From Pyxidicoccus xibeiensis (GTDB taxonomy: Bacteria > Myxococcota > Myxococcia > Myxococcales > Myxococcaceae): a DNA stretch of 64,000 nucleotides. This document shows, piece by piece, positions 9,156 through 17,628 of this stretch. Made by a program: the position numbers and the translations under genes. The DNA is taken from the NCBI RefSeq assembly GCF_024198175.1, contig NZ_JAJVKV010000018.1:62001-126000 (forward strand). The letters are read 5' to 3'. The notes beneath the pieces are model-generated. The model was not told the DNA's origin. It searched no databases and saw only the letters and a program-made list of their open reading frames with translations. Numbering within the stretch: position 1 is the first letter of the stretch; every line of letters begins with the position of its first letter.

Positions 9156-10454
9156 ATGCGTATTGCCATCATCGGAACGGGCTACGTCGGCCTCGTCGCG
9201 GGCACCTGCTTCGCGGACTCGGGTAACGACGTCACGTGCGTGGACATCGACGAGCGGAAGATCCGCATGCTCCAGGCGGGCGAAGTGCCCATCTACGAGC
9301 CGGGTCTCGAGGAGCTCATCAAGAAGAACGTGCGCGAGAAGCGGCTCTTCTTCACGCGCGACCTGGCCGAGGCCGTGGCCCCCGCGCAGGTGGTCTTCAT
9401 CGCCGTGGGCACGCCCGAGGGTGAGAGCGGCGACGCCGACCTCCAGTACGTGCTGGCCGCCGCCGAGCAGATTGGCAAGGCGATGAAGCAGTACACGGTG
9501 GTGGTGGACAAGAGCACCGTGCCGGTGGGTACCGCGGACAAGGTTCGCGACGCCATCCGCAAGGTGACGAGCGTGGAGTTCGACGTCGTCTCCAACCCCG
9601 AGTTCCTCAAGGAAGGCGCCGCGCTGGACGACTTCCTCAAGCCGGATCGCGTCGTCATCGGCGTGGACTCCGAGCGCGGCCGCAAGGTGATGGGCGACCT
9701 GTACGCCCCCTTCGTGCGCACCGAGAACCCCATCATCTACATGGACACGCGCTCGGCGGAGCTGACGAAGTACGCCGCCAACGCGATGCTGGCCACGCGC
9801 ATCTCGTTCATGAACGACATCTCCGCGCTGTGCGAGAAGGTCGGCGCGGACGTGGACTTCGTGCGCAAGGGCCTGGGCTCGGACAAGCGCATCGGCTACC
9901 CGTTCCTCTTCCCGGGCGTGGGCTACGGCGGCTCCTGCTTCCCCAAGGACGTGAAGGCGCTGGTGGCCACCGCGCGGGACTACGGCCTGGAGCTGGACCT
10001 GCTGCGCGCCGTGGAGCGCACCAACGAGCGCCAGAAGAAGCTGCTGGTGAACAAGGCCGTGAAGCACTACGGCACGCTCGAGGGCAAGAAGTTCGGCGTG
10101 TGGGGCCTGGCCTTCAAGCCGAAGACGGACGACATGCGCGAGGCGCCCGCCATCGAGGTCATCGAGGGGCTCATCGGCAAGGGCGCGCAGGTGATTGCGC
10201 ACGACCCGGTGTCCGCGCACACCGCGAAGCGCGTCTTCGGTGACCGCATCCGCTACGCCAGCGTGCCCTACGAGGCGCTGGAGGGCGTGGACGGCCTGTT
10301 CGTGGTGACGGAGTGGAACGAGTTCCGCCACCCGGACTTCGAGCGCATGAAGGGCCTGATGAAGACGCCCGTCGTGTTCGACGGCCGCAACGTGTACGAC
10401 CCGGCGCGCATGCGCGAGCAGGGCTTCACGTACTACGGCATCGGCCGGCGTTGA
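9156..10454 (+). CDS. ugd: UDP-glucose 6-dehydrogenase
   Basis: Oxidises UDP-glucose to UDP-glucuronate with two NAD+, supplying acidic sugars for polysaccharide and LPS. The 432-residue protein opens with the Rossmann motif GTGYVGLVAGTCFA, has the catalytic cysteine in GYGGSCFPKDV (about residue 260), a conserved lysine region near the middle, and a C-terminal UDP-binding domain ending FDGRNVYDP. Length and motif order are typical of bacterial Ugd. It is followed with a 4-bp TTGA overlap by an acyltransferase, so the two are probably co-translated. A close alternative would be UDP-N-acetylmannosamine dehydrogenase, but the residues fit Ugd better. Confidence 0.95.
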   Translation: MRIAIIGTGYVGLVAGTCFADSGNDVTCVDIDERKIRMLQAGEVPIYEPGLEELIKKNVREKRLFFTRDLAEAVAPAQVVFIAVGTPEGESGDADLQYVLAAAEQIGKAMKQYTVVVDKSTVPVGTADKVRDAIRKVTSVEFDVVSNPEFLKEGAALDDFLKPDRVVIGVDSERGRKVMGDLYAPFVRTENPIIYMDTRSAELTKYAANAMLATRISFMNDISALCEKVGADVDFVRKGLGSDKRIGYPFLFPGVGYGGSCFPKDVKALVATARDYGLELDLLRAVERTNERQKKLLVNKAVKHYGTLEGKKFGVWGLAFKPKTDDMREAPAIEVIEGLIGKGAQVIAHDPVSAHTAKRVFGDRIRYASVPYEALEGVDGLFVVTEWNEFRHPDFERMKGLMKTPVVFDGRNVYDPARMREQGFTYYGIGRR

Positions 10455-11641
10455 GCCGGCGGGGCGGGGCGCTCGACGCGCTCACCGGGCTGCGCTTTTT
10501 CGCGGCCCTCCACGTGGTGCTGTTCCACTTCGCGAAGCCGTGCGTCGCCACGGCTCCCGAGGGGGTGCGCAACTGGGTGGAGGCGGGCTACTCCGCCGTG
10601 GGTGTCTTCTTCGTCCTGTCGGGCTTCGTCCTCGCCTGGAACTACCTGGACGCGGACGGGAAGATGCAGACGCCGCCCCGGGCCTTCTGGGCGGCGCGTG
10701 TCGCGCGGGTGTACCCCGTCTACGTCCTGACGTTCCTCCTGGCGGCCCCCACCACCATCGCCCTGTCGCTGGAGGCGAACGGCTGGAAGGTGGCCGCGGT
10801 GAAGCTGGCGGTGGGCGGCTTCACCGCGCTGGCGCTCCTCCAGGCGTGGGTGCCCCGGCTGGCGCTGTACTGGAACCCCCCGGGCTGGTCCGTGGCGGTG
10901 GAGGGCTTCTTCTATGCCCTCTTCCCCCGGCTGGCGCGGGGACTGTCCCGGCTGCGTCCCTCGCTGCTGCCCCTGGCGCTGGGCGCGGTGTGGGTGCTGG
11001 GGCTGGTGCCTCCGCTGCTCTACCTGTGGCTCCTGCCGGACGGACCGGGGCCGGTGGACGCGGCCTCCGGGGGCATCTGGCTGGGGCTGCTCAAGTTCAA
11101 CCCGCTGCTGCGCCTGCCCGAGTTCGTCTTCGGCGTGCTGCTGGGCCAGGCCTTCGTGCGCGAGCGCGCCGTGGGCGCGGTGAAGGGCCACGGGGCGGTG
11201 CTGGCGGCGGTGGGCGTGGCGCTGCTGGTGGTGGCCGGCGCGGCGGGCTCGCGGATTGCGTACCCGCTGATGCACAACGCGCTGCTGGCGCCCGCGGCGG
11301 GGCTGCTGGTGTACGGGCTGGCGCGAGGCGGCGGGCCGGCAGGCTGGCTGCTGTCGCGCCCGCTGCTGGTCCACCTGGGCGGAGCCAGCTACGCGCTCTA
11401 CCTGCTGCAGGAGCCGGTGTCGAAGGCGGCGGAGACGCTCGCGGCCGTGCTGGCGCCGTGGGTGGACCTGGCGACGCCCGTGGGCCGGCTGGCCACCGTG
11501 CTGGTGCTGGCGCTGCCGGCGTCGGTGCTGGTGCACCGCTACGTGGAGACGCCGTTCCGCTCACGCCTGCGCAAGGCGCTGCAGCCGTGGGTGGAGGAAG
11601 AGAAGGCCGTGCCCGCGCGGCCGGCGATGCCCGGGGCCTGA
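10451..11641 (+). CDS. Acyltransferase-3 family membrane protein
   Basis: A multi-pass inner-membrane O-acyltransferase (about 396 residues, roughly ten hydrophobic segments). The N-terminus has the family signature LTGLRFFAALHVVLFHF with the catalytic His, followed by GVFFVLSGFVLAW and an arginine-containing FWAARVARVYPVY loop. The frame is open upstream into ugd; I choose the TTG at 10451, which overlaps the ugd stop as TTGA and places the family start a few residues later. These enzymes add acetyl or other acyl groups to polysaccharide or lipid sugars. Coupling with ugd suggests modification of a surface glycan. Confidence 0.88.
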   Translation: MSRRGGALDALTGLRFFAALHVVLFHFAKPCVATAPEGVRNWVEAGYSAVGVFFVLSGFVLAWNYLDADGKMQTPPRAFWAARVARVYPVYVLTFLLAAPTTIALSLEANGWKVAAVKLAVGGFTALALLQAWVPRLALYWNPPGWSVAVEGFFYALFPRLARGLSRLRPSLLPLALGAVWVLGLVPPLLYLWLLPDGPGPVDAASGGIWLGLLKFNPLLRLPEFVFGVLLGQAFVRERAVGAVKGHGAVLAAVGVALLVVAGAAGSRIAYPLMHNALLAPAAGLLVYGLARGGGPAGWLLSRPLLVHLGGASYALYLLQEPVSKAAETLAAVLAPWVDLATPVGRLATVLVLALPASVLVHRYVETPFRSRLRKALQPWVEEEKAVPARPAMPGA

Positions 11642-11664
11642 GCCCCGCTGGGAGCGGCGGCGGC

Positions 11665-11940
11665 TCAGCGCGACAGGCCGCAGCTGCGCTTGCCTTCCTC
11701 GGACTCGATGGCGGCGCAGTCGCAGCCTTCCAGCTTCGCCTCGCACACCACCTCGTCCTCCTCGGTGGGCTCCACGCGGTTCTCCTCCTCGGCGGCGCGC
11801 TGGAGGCACAGCTCCTTCTCCACGGAGTTGGTGGAGCAGTCGCAGAGCTTCTCGGAGAGCTCGCGACAGGCGCCCTTGCAGCCGGCGAGGCCGGACAGGG
11901 TGGAGCACAGGAGGGCGGCGGTGAGGAGGAAGCGGCGCAT
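11665..11940 (-). CDS. Small Cys-rich lipoprotein, unknown function
   Basis: A 91-residue protein with a clear lipoprotein signal (MRRFLLTAALLCSTLSGLAGC, lipobox LAGC at Cys21). The mature part of 70 residues has eight further cysteines in CRELSEKLCDCS, ELCLQ, VVCEAKLEGCDC and SCGLS, and many acidic residues. It is convergent with the acyltransferase gene, ending 23 bp from it. The even cysteine count suggests disulphides in the periplasm. I recognise no family; similar small Cys lipoproteins are common in myxobacteria. Confidence 0.75.
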   Translation of the reverse strand: MRRFLLTAALLCSTLSGLAGCKGACRELSEKLCDCSTNSVEKELCLQRAAEEENRVEPTEEDEVVCEAKLEGCDCAAIESEEGKRSCGLSR

Positions 11941-12054
11941 GGGTGCGGCGAAGATGCCAGATGGTCTCCCGGATGCAAGCTGGCTTCGCGTCCTCGCGTA
12001 CGGGGGCGGATGCTAGGGTCGCCCGCCTGCTCTACTCCGGGAGGAGCCGCCCTC

Positions 12055-12681
12055 ATGCTGTCGCTCGTCGCCGCCGTCCTGCTGGCCGCCGCGCCCGCGT
12101 CGCCCTCGCCGTCGCTGCTGGCCCCGAAGTCCGGAAGGCACCTGTCCGCCCGGCTGCTGCTGGCCCAGGCTCCGGCGGAGGCGCCTCCGGACGCGCCCGT
12201 GCCCCCGCCGTCCTCCGGCGTGCCGACGGACGCGGAGCTGGACGCGCGCATCCGCGAGCTGGCGACGAAGGTGGCGCTGCTGCAGAGCGAGATTCGCTCC
12301 ATCGACACCAACTGGCCCATCGGCTCGGTGGTGATGGCGTACGCGGGCTACATCCTCTCGCCCCTGCTGCTGGTGGGAATCCCGCTCATCATCGTCGGCC
12401 TGGGCGAGTCGGATGACGACGACCGGTCCACGCTGGTGGGCCTGGGCGCGGGGCTGTCCGTCGGTGGCGCGGTGGGTGTGGGGCTGCTCGTCACCGGCAT
12501 CATCCGGGGCTCGCGGGTGGCCCGCGTCAATCGCGCCCATCGCGAGGAGCTCATCCAGGAGCGCATCCGCGTGGAGGGAGAGCTGAGTGACCTGAAATCC
12601 CGGCGAGACGCGCGGAGCACCTCGCCCTCGCGCCGGTGGGAGCCGCGCCCCACCGTCCCCCTGGTCGCCCTGCGCTTCTGA
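12055..12681 (+). CDS. Membrane protein with coiled coil, unknown function
   Basis: A 208-residue protein preceded by GGGAGGAG at good spacing. It has an N-terminal hydrophobic signal-like segment (MLSLVAAVLLAAAPA), a Pro/Ala-rich linker, a short coiled coil (residues 60-85, ELDARIRELATKVALLQSEI), two central membrane segments (GYILSPLLLVGIPLIIVGL and the Gly-rich GLGAGLSVGGAVGVGLLVTGI), and a second charged helix at 155-185. No catalytic motif is seen. It sits between a Cys-rich lipoprotein gene and an O-antigen ligase-like gene, so an envelope role is plausible but unproven. Confidence 0.75.
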   Translation: MLSLVAAVLLAAAPASPSPSLLAPKSGRHLSARLLLAQAPAEAPPDAPVPPPSSGVPTDAELDARIRELATKVALLQSEIRSIDTNWPIGSVVMAYAGYILSPLLLVGIPLIIVGLGESDDDDRSTLVGLGAGLSVGGAVGVGLLVTGIIRGSRVARVNRAHREELIQERIRVEGELSDLKSRRDARSTSPSRRWEPRPTVPLVALRF

Positions 12682-12785
12682 CGCGCTGCTTCAAAGCACG
12701 CCCGGCCCCTCTGCGGCCGGGAGCGGGGCCAGAAGCAGGCGGGGCAGGTGGGCCGTGACATAATCGCCGTCCCCGCGCCCCCCAA

Positions 12786-15404
12786 ATGTCCCACTCCCAC
12801 CGCAGCGCGTCCCGGTACACCCTGCTCGCCGAAGTGGCGCTGATGGGGCTCGTCGTGCTGGGGCCGCTCGCGCTGGGCGGCGCGGCGCGGTGGGTGCTCT
12901 GGCCGCTGGTGGCGCTCTCGGGCGCGGCGGCCGTGCTGGCGGCGGTGGGCGCGAGGCGGCAGGGCCAGTCGCTGCGCTTCCCGCTGCTGGCGGTGCCCCT
13001 GGCGGCGGGCGCGGTGCTGTGCGCGCTGCAGCTCGTCCCGCTGCCCGCGAGCGTGCTGGAGGTGCTGAGCCCGGAGGCCGCGGGGCTGCGTGAGTTCGCC
13101 CTGGCGCCGCTGGGCCTGGACGGTGCGCGGCCGGTGTCGCTCGATGCGCCGGCCACGTGGCGCGAGCTGGCCAAGCACCTGGCGTACCTCCTCACCTTCC
13201 TGGCGGCGGTGCAGGTGTGCCGCGCGCGCCGCGTCCGGGAGCGCCTGCTGGCGGCGCTGGCCTTCACCGGCGCGGGCGTGGCGGTGGTGGGGCTGGGCCA
13301 GGCGCTGCTGGGCGTGGAGTCCCTCTTCGGCCTCATCGCGTGGGTGCACGCGCGGCCGCCGCTGGTGACGCCCTTCGGCAACCCCAACCACGCCGCCGGC
13401 TTCCTGGGGCTGTGCGCCACGGTGGGGCTGGGGCTGGCGCTCACCACGCGGCCCCGCTCGCGCGCGCTGCCGTATGCGCTGGCGGCGGGGGCGTCCGGGC
13501 TGGGCGTGGTGCTGACGCTGTCGCGCGGGGGCATCGCCTTCTTCGTCTTTGGCCAGGCGCTGCTGGCGCTGCTGCTCCTGCGCAGGCGCCACGAGGCGGG
13601 CGGGCGCGCTCCGCCGGTGTGGGCCCGGAGCGCCGCCGCGCTGCTGGGGCTGCTGGCCGTGCTGTCGGTGGGCGCGTACACGGCCGCGGACCGGCTGTGG
13701 ACGGAGGCGCGCTCGGCGGACAGCATGGAGGAGCTGCGCCAGTCCAAGGTGGCGCTGTGGCCGATGATGGCGCAGGCCGCGCGCGCCTTCCCGGTGCTGG
13801 GCATGGGGCGCGGCGCCTTCGAGGCGGCCTTCCCCCGCTACCAGACGGAGCCCAACCCCAACACCCTCACGCACCCGGAGAACGCGGTGCTGCATGCGGC
13901 GGTGGAGCTGGGCGTGCCGGGCCTGCTGCTGCTGGCGGTGGCGGCGTGGGGCTTCCTCCGGCTGCTGCGCCGCGAGGGCCAGGACGCGCTGGAGCTGGCC
14001 GCGCTGGCGGGCGTGGCCGCGCTGGCGCTGCACAACCTCTTCGACTTCAGCCTGGAGCTGCCGGCGTGCGCGGTGGCGGTGCTGGTGGTGCTCGGCGCGG
14101 CGGCCCGTCCCCGTGAGCGCTCGCGAGGCGCCAGCAAGCCCGGGTGTCTCAAGCCGTCCCCGCTGCTGCTGGGCACGGGCGCGGGGCTCGCGGTGCTGGG
14201 GCTGGTGGCGCTGGTGCCGGGGCGCTCCCACGTGAGCGACGCGGAGGCGGAGCTGGCGGGGCTCGTCGCCGCGCGTGTGCCCGTGGCGGAGGTGCGCTCG
14301 CGCGGGCTGGCGCTCATCGACCGGCACCCCTCGGACTACGTGCTGTACCGGCTGGTGGCCTCGGCGTACGCGGCGCGGGGGCGCGAGGCGGCGGAGGAGT
14401 CGCTCGCCTTCGTCAACCGCGCGCTGTACCTGGCGCCCCGGGACGCCGCGTCGCACCGGGTGGCGGCGCGGGCGCTGCTGGCGCTGGGCCGGGGCACGCA
14501 GGGCTTCCTGGAGTACCGGCTGGCGTACGAGGCCGGGGACGCGACGGTGCTGCAGGGCGAGGCCCTGCGCCGGGCGCGCACGCTGGAGCACCTGGTGGCG
14601 CTGACGCCGGACTCACCGGAGGTGGCGGCGCGGCTGGTGGAGGCGCTGACCAACACGCCGGGACGGCTGGAGGCGGCGCTGGGCTATGTGGCCTGGGCGC
14701 GCACGCACTTCGACGGCCGGCCCGGCGCCGGTGCGCTGTGGGCGCGCGAGGCGCGGCTGCGGCTGCTCCGGGGCGAGCTGGCGGAGGCGGAGGCGGCGTG
14801 TGTCGAGGTGGAGCGCCGCGAGCCGGACGCGCTGGACACGCACCTGCTGCGTGCGGAGGTGCTGCGGGCACAGGGCAAGCGTGAGCAGGCGCTGCAGTCG
14901 CTGGAGCGGCTGCTGGTGCGCTTCCCGGGAAGCGTGGAGCTGGCCTTCACGCTGGCCACGCAGCAACTGGACGCGGGGCTGACGCGGCGGGCGAAGGACA
15001 CGCTGCAGTCGGTGACGCCGTTCCTCACGGACTACGCGCAGCGGGCGCGGCTGCTGTCCATGGAGGCGGCGTGCCTGGAGCGGGAGGGGCTGTTCTCCCG
15101 GGCGGTGGAGGTGCGGCAGACGGCCGCCCGGCTCGCGCCCGGCCCCGACGCGTGGTTCGCGGTGGCGCGGGCGCAGGAGGCCCTGCGGCGCTTCGACGCG
15201 GCGGCGCGCTCGGTGCACGAGGGCATGCGCCTGCTACCACCCGGCTCCCGCAAGGATGCGGAGGCCTGGGTGGCCCGGCTGGAGGCCGAGGAGCGCGCGC
15301 GGGTGGACTCGCGGCGCAAGGAGCTCGAGGACCCCCGGGCCCAGGAGCTGGAGCACCTGCTGGGCAACACGGGCGGCGCGGGGACCGCGTCGGACGCGCC
15401 CTAG
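12786..15404 (+). CDS. O-antigen ligase/polymerase family protein with TPR C-terminus
   Basis: An 872-residue membrane protein. Residues 1-460 hold about twelve hydrophobic segments with the Wzy_C (O-antigen ligase/polymerase) hallmark region: TPFGNPNHAAGFLGL on one side and the periplasmic loop LTHPENAVLHAAVELGVPG. Residues about 480-860 are helical repeats typical of TPR (LYRLVASAYAARG, AYEAGDATVLQGEALRRAR and others). WaaL/Wzy enzymes join or polymerise lipid-linked glycans at the periplasmic face. With ugd and an acyltransferase nearby this fits exopolysaccharide or LPS assembly. Whether it is a ligase or a polymerase cannot be told from sequence alone. Confidence 0.85.
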   Translation: MSHSHRSASRYTLLAEVALMGLVVLGPLALGGAARWVLWPLVALSGAAAVLAAVGARRQGQSLRFPLLAVPLAAGAVLCALQLVPLPASVLEVLSPEAAGLREFALAPLGLDGARPVSLDAPATWRELAKHLAYLLTFLAAVQVCRARRVRERLLAALAFTGAGVAVVGLGQALLGVESLFGLIAWVHARPPLVTPFGNPNHAAGFLGLCATVGLGLALTTRPRSRALPYALAAGASGLGVVLTLSRGGIAFFVFGQALLALLLLRRRHEAGGRAPPVWARSAAALLGLLAVLSVGAYTAADRLWTEARSADSMEELRQSKVALWPMMAQAARAFPVLGMGRGAFEAAFPRYQTEPNPNTLTHPENAVLHAAVELGVPGLLLLAVAAWGFLRLLRREGQDALELAALAGVAALALHNLFDFSLELPACAVAVLVVLGAAARPRERSRGASKPGCLKPSPLLLGTGAGLAVLGLVALVPGRSHVSDAEAELAGLVAARVPVAEVRSRGLALIDRHPSDYVLYRLVASAYAARGREAAEESLAFVNRALYLAPRDAASHRVAARALLALGRGTQGFLEYRLAYEAGDATVLQGEALRRARTLEHLVALTPDSPEVAARLVEALTNTPGRLEAALGYVAWARTHFDGRPGAGALWAREARLRLLRGELAEAEAACVEVERREPDALDTHLLRAEVLRAQGKREQALQSLERLLVRFPGSVELAFTLATQQLDAGLTRRAKDTLQSVTPFLTDYAQRARLLSMEAACLEREGLFSRAVEVRQTAARLAPGPDAWFAVARAQEALRRFDAAARSVHEGMRLLPPGSRKDAEAWVARLEAEERARVDSRRKELEDPRAQELEHLLGNTGGAGTASDAP

Positions 15405-15426
15405 CCTGGACTTCGCACAGCGCCCG

Positions 15427-15966
15427 TCAGATGGGTGCGTGGGAGTCCAGGTCGACCGGCACTGGCTGCGGGCGCTGGGATGGGTTCGCCACCAGGCGGG
15501 GCTGCGGGTAGATGAAGGTCGCGACCAGGGGCCACTCCAGCGTGGCGAAGTCCTGGAAGCGCATCTCCAGCGCCTCCTCGTGCGAGCCGGCCCGGAAGAG
15601 CAGCCGCTCCGTCAGGCTGAGTGACTCGTCCACCGCCACCGGCAGGCCATACAGCTCGCCGAAGGGGGGCTCCGCGCCCAGCTCGCAGTCGGGGAAGTAG
15701 CCGGAGAACTCATCCTCCGTGGCCAATCGCACGGTGCGCACGCCCAGCATGTCGCGGACCCTGTTGAGGTCCACCGTGCCCGCCGCGGGCACGACGACAA
15801 TCCAGGGCTGCCGGTCCGCCAGGATGATGACGGACTTGGCCACCCTCCAGCCCGAGACGTGCAGCGCCTCGGCCAGCTCCTGGGCACTCACCGCGCGGGA
15901 GTGCCAGTAACGCTCGAAGCGCACGCGATTGCGCCGGAGGTAATGCTGTATCGATTCCGGAATCAT
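15427..15966 (-). CDS. YbaK/aminoacyl-tRNA deacylase domain protein
   Basis: A 179-residue cytosolic protein. The start at 15966 is chosen because AGGAGGTGA precedes it closely; the frame is open further upstream. The sequence follows the YbaK/ProX editing fold: MIPESIQHYLRRNRVRFE at the N-terminus, then HVSGWRVAKSVIILAD with the conserved lysine, a hydrophobic strand WIVVVPA, and the ELGAEPPFGELYGLPV loop that is a strong marker of this family. Members deacylate mischarged tRNAs such as Cys-tRNAPro; here the substrate is unknown. It has no operon partners, converging with the O-antigen ligase gene 22 bp away. Confidence 0.85.
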   Translation of the reverse strand: MIPESIQHYLRRNRVRFERYWHSRAVSAQELAEALHVSGWRVAKSVIILADRQPWIVVVPAAGTVDLNRVRDMLGVRTVRLATEDEFSGYFPDCELGAEPPFGELYGLPVAVDESLSLTERLLFRAGSHEEALEMRFQDFATLEWPLVATFIYPQPRLVANPSQRPQPVPVDLDSHAPI

Positions 15967-16127
15967 GGGGAATGTCACCTCCTCGTCAGAGAAGGTGGGT
16001 ACCCGGAGCGATTGAGACCATCGTACGAGGATGGTCCCTGGCTCCTCCGGAACCACTCCCTGCCTTCGGGGCCCCGTCAGGCCGACGGTAGGGCAGGCGG
16101 GCGGGTACCTGATAAGCGGTGGTGCCC

Positions 16128-16865
16128 ATGCCTAGAGCCCTGTCCGCCGCGGTCCTGCTGTCGTTGTTGATGGGCGTCCTCGGAAGCGTGGCATGCGGAA
16201 CCGCATCGCCTGCAGTCCGAATCTGGGAAGGAGCCGAGCAGGACGAAACGGCCGCGTGTTCTGAGCCGGGCTCGGACCGGTGCGTCGTCCTCGCATGCGA
16301 TGAGGGGGAGTGCGGGCTCTTCACCTGCGACGATGTAGATGCGGAGTCAGTGGCGAGTGCCACGTCAGCTTCAAACGTGGAGCTGGCCGTGGGGCGGCCA
16401 TACATCAGGGGGCCCGGTACCTACCGGAATTGGTGGCAACGTCGCACGGGCATCCGGGGCGGGGCTCGTCCCCTGGCGACGGCACGGGTGCCTCACCGCC
16501 GTGCCGTGTTCGTCCAGGCGATGCCTTCGGAGTCGGGCAGGTCCATCAAGCACCATCTGTTCCCCCAGGCGCCAGAGTTCGCGGCCTGGTTCCGGGGCGC
16601 TGGCATCGACATCCACCAGTTCACGATGGTCATTCCCGAGAACGTCCACCGCCAGATTCACAGCGGAAAGGGGATGGGACCCGGAGGTGCGTGGAACCAC
16701 GCGTGGCGGCAGTTCATCATTGCCAACCCGCGCCCGCCGCCGAAGGACGTCATCATGCGCCACTCGCTCGAGCTCGCTTTCCGATTCCAGCTCTCCGGGC
16801 CCATCGTGCCGTACAACACGCCCATCGTGCCGAAGACGCCCGGCCCACGGATTGAAGCCTATTGA
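16128..16865 (+). CDS. SitA6-like (TIGR02269-type) polymorphic toxin lipoprotein
   Basis: A 245-residue lipoprotein with lipobox SVAC (Cys23); GTG starts at 16119/16122 would add three or two residues. A short Cys-rich acidic segment follows (CSEPGSDRCVVLACDEGECGLFTC), as in the Myxococcus TIGR02269 paralogous lipoproteins now grouped as SitA6. The C-terminal toxin region has SIKHHLFPQAPEFAAWF and HQFTMVIPENVHRQIH plus GGAWNHAWRQF, with His residues arranged as in HNH-type nucleases. Expected role: toxin passed between kin by outer-membrane exchange. The partner immunity gene starts 31 bp downstream. Confidence 0.85.
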   Translation: MPRALSAAVLLSLLMGVLGSVACGTASPAVRIWEGAEQDETAACSEPGSDRCVVLACDEGECGLFTCDDVDAESVASATSASNVELAVGRPYIRGPGTYRNWWQRRTGIRGGARPLATARVPHRRAVFVQAMPSESGRSIKHHLFPQAPEFAAWFRGAGIDIHQFTMVIPENVHRQIHSGKGMGPGGAWNHAWRQFIIANPRPPPKDVIMRHSLELAFRFQLSGPIVPYNTPIVPKTPGPRIEAY

Positions 16866-16896
16866 CGAGAGGTCAGCCGCGCGTGAGGAGGGAAGC

Positions 16897-17622
16897 GTGA
16901 AGTGCTACCGAGTCGAAGCGGACATGGCGGCTGGCTACACCGGTGACCTGAGTCGCGCGGCCCACAGGTGGGGCCTGCCGGGTGTCGAACCCTGCTCCGC
17001 CTGTAGCGTGGGTGGAGGCTGGGCCGGCATTCAGTACCCGTGCGTGGACCTGTCGGGATTGCCAGCGGCGGTCCTGAAGAGGTTGTCCGACTCCTGGCCC
17101 GTGCCGTTCGAGGAGTTCGCCCGGCTGCGCGAGACCGTGCGGCCACTGGCCCCCACGGGGGCTGTCCTGGAGCCGGGAACCCGGCTGGGGCCTCTCATGG
17201 GCACGGCTTCCGGCTCTTTTGGACAGCTTCATCTCCAGGGCTGGACCCTCGTCGGGCGTCGCGAAGCGCTCGAGCGGCTGCGGGACGCGGGCGTGCGCGG
17301 GATTCAGGGGTGCCCAACCCAGGTTCGGTTCCGGGGAAAGGCCCCTCTGGAGCTACAGGAGCCGCAGCTGGCGTTGCATGGCCGGCTCCACGACAGCTGC
17401 CTGCCGTCGAAGCGCGAGCCTCCATGCTCGACGTGCGGCGCCGAAGCCAGCTACAGCCTGCCGGAGAAGTACTGGCTCGACGCCGCCACGCTGCCGGGGC
17501 AGGTGGACGTCTTCCGCCTCGGGGATTTTCCAACCCTCATCATTGCCACCGAGCGAATGGCCGAGGCGGTACACCGCCTGGGGCTGGATGGCGTGACGTT
17601 CCAGCCCCTGGAGGCCCGCTGA
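16897..17622 (+). CDS. SitI6-like double-CXXC immunity protein
   Basis: A 241-residue soluble protein from a GTG start with GGAGGGAAG before it. It shows the layout of the Myxococcus double-CXXCG paralogous family (TIGR02264): first pair CSACS near residue 30, second pair CSTCG near residue 175, plus the typical FEEFARLRE and PLPPG-like central segments. The first motif lacks the glycine of the name-giving CXXCG. Cysteine pairs probably bind zinc. Family members are immunity proteins for SitA6-type toxins; position directly behind such a toxin supports this. The start region of the gene sits in an area of somewhat lower GC. Confidence 0.85.
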   Translation: MKCYRVEADMAAGYTGDLSRAAHRWGLPGVEPCSACSVGGGWAGIQYPCVDLSGLPAAVLKRLSDSWPVPFEEFARLRETVRPLAPTGAVLEPGTRLGPLMGTASGSFGQLHLQGWTLVGRREALERLRDAGVRGIQGCPTQVRFRGKAPLELQEPQLALHGRLHDSCLPSKREPPCSTCGAEASYSLPEKYWLDAATLPGQVDVFRLGDFPTLIIATERMAEAVHRLGLDGVTFQPLEAR

Positions 17623-17628
17623 GCCGCC

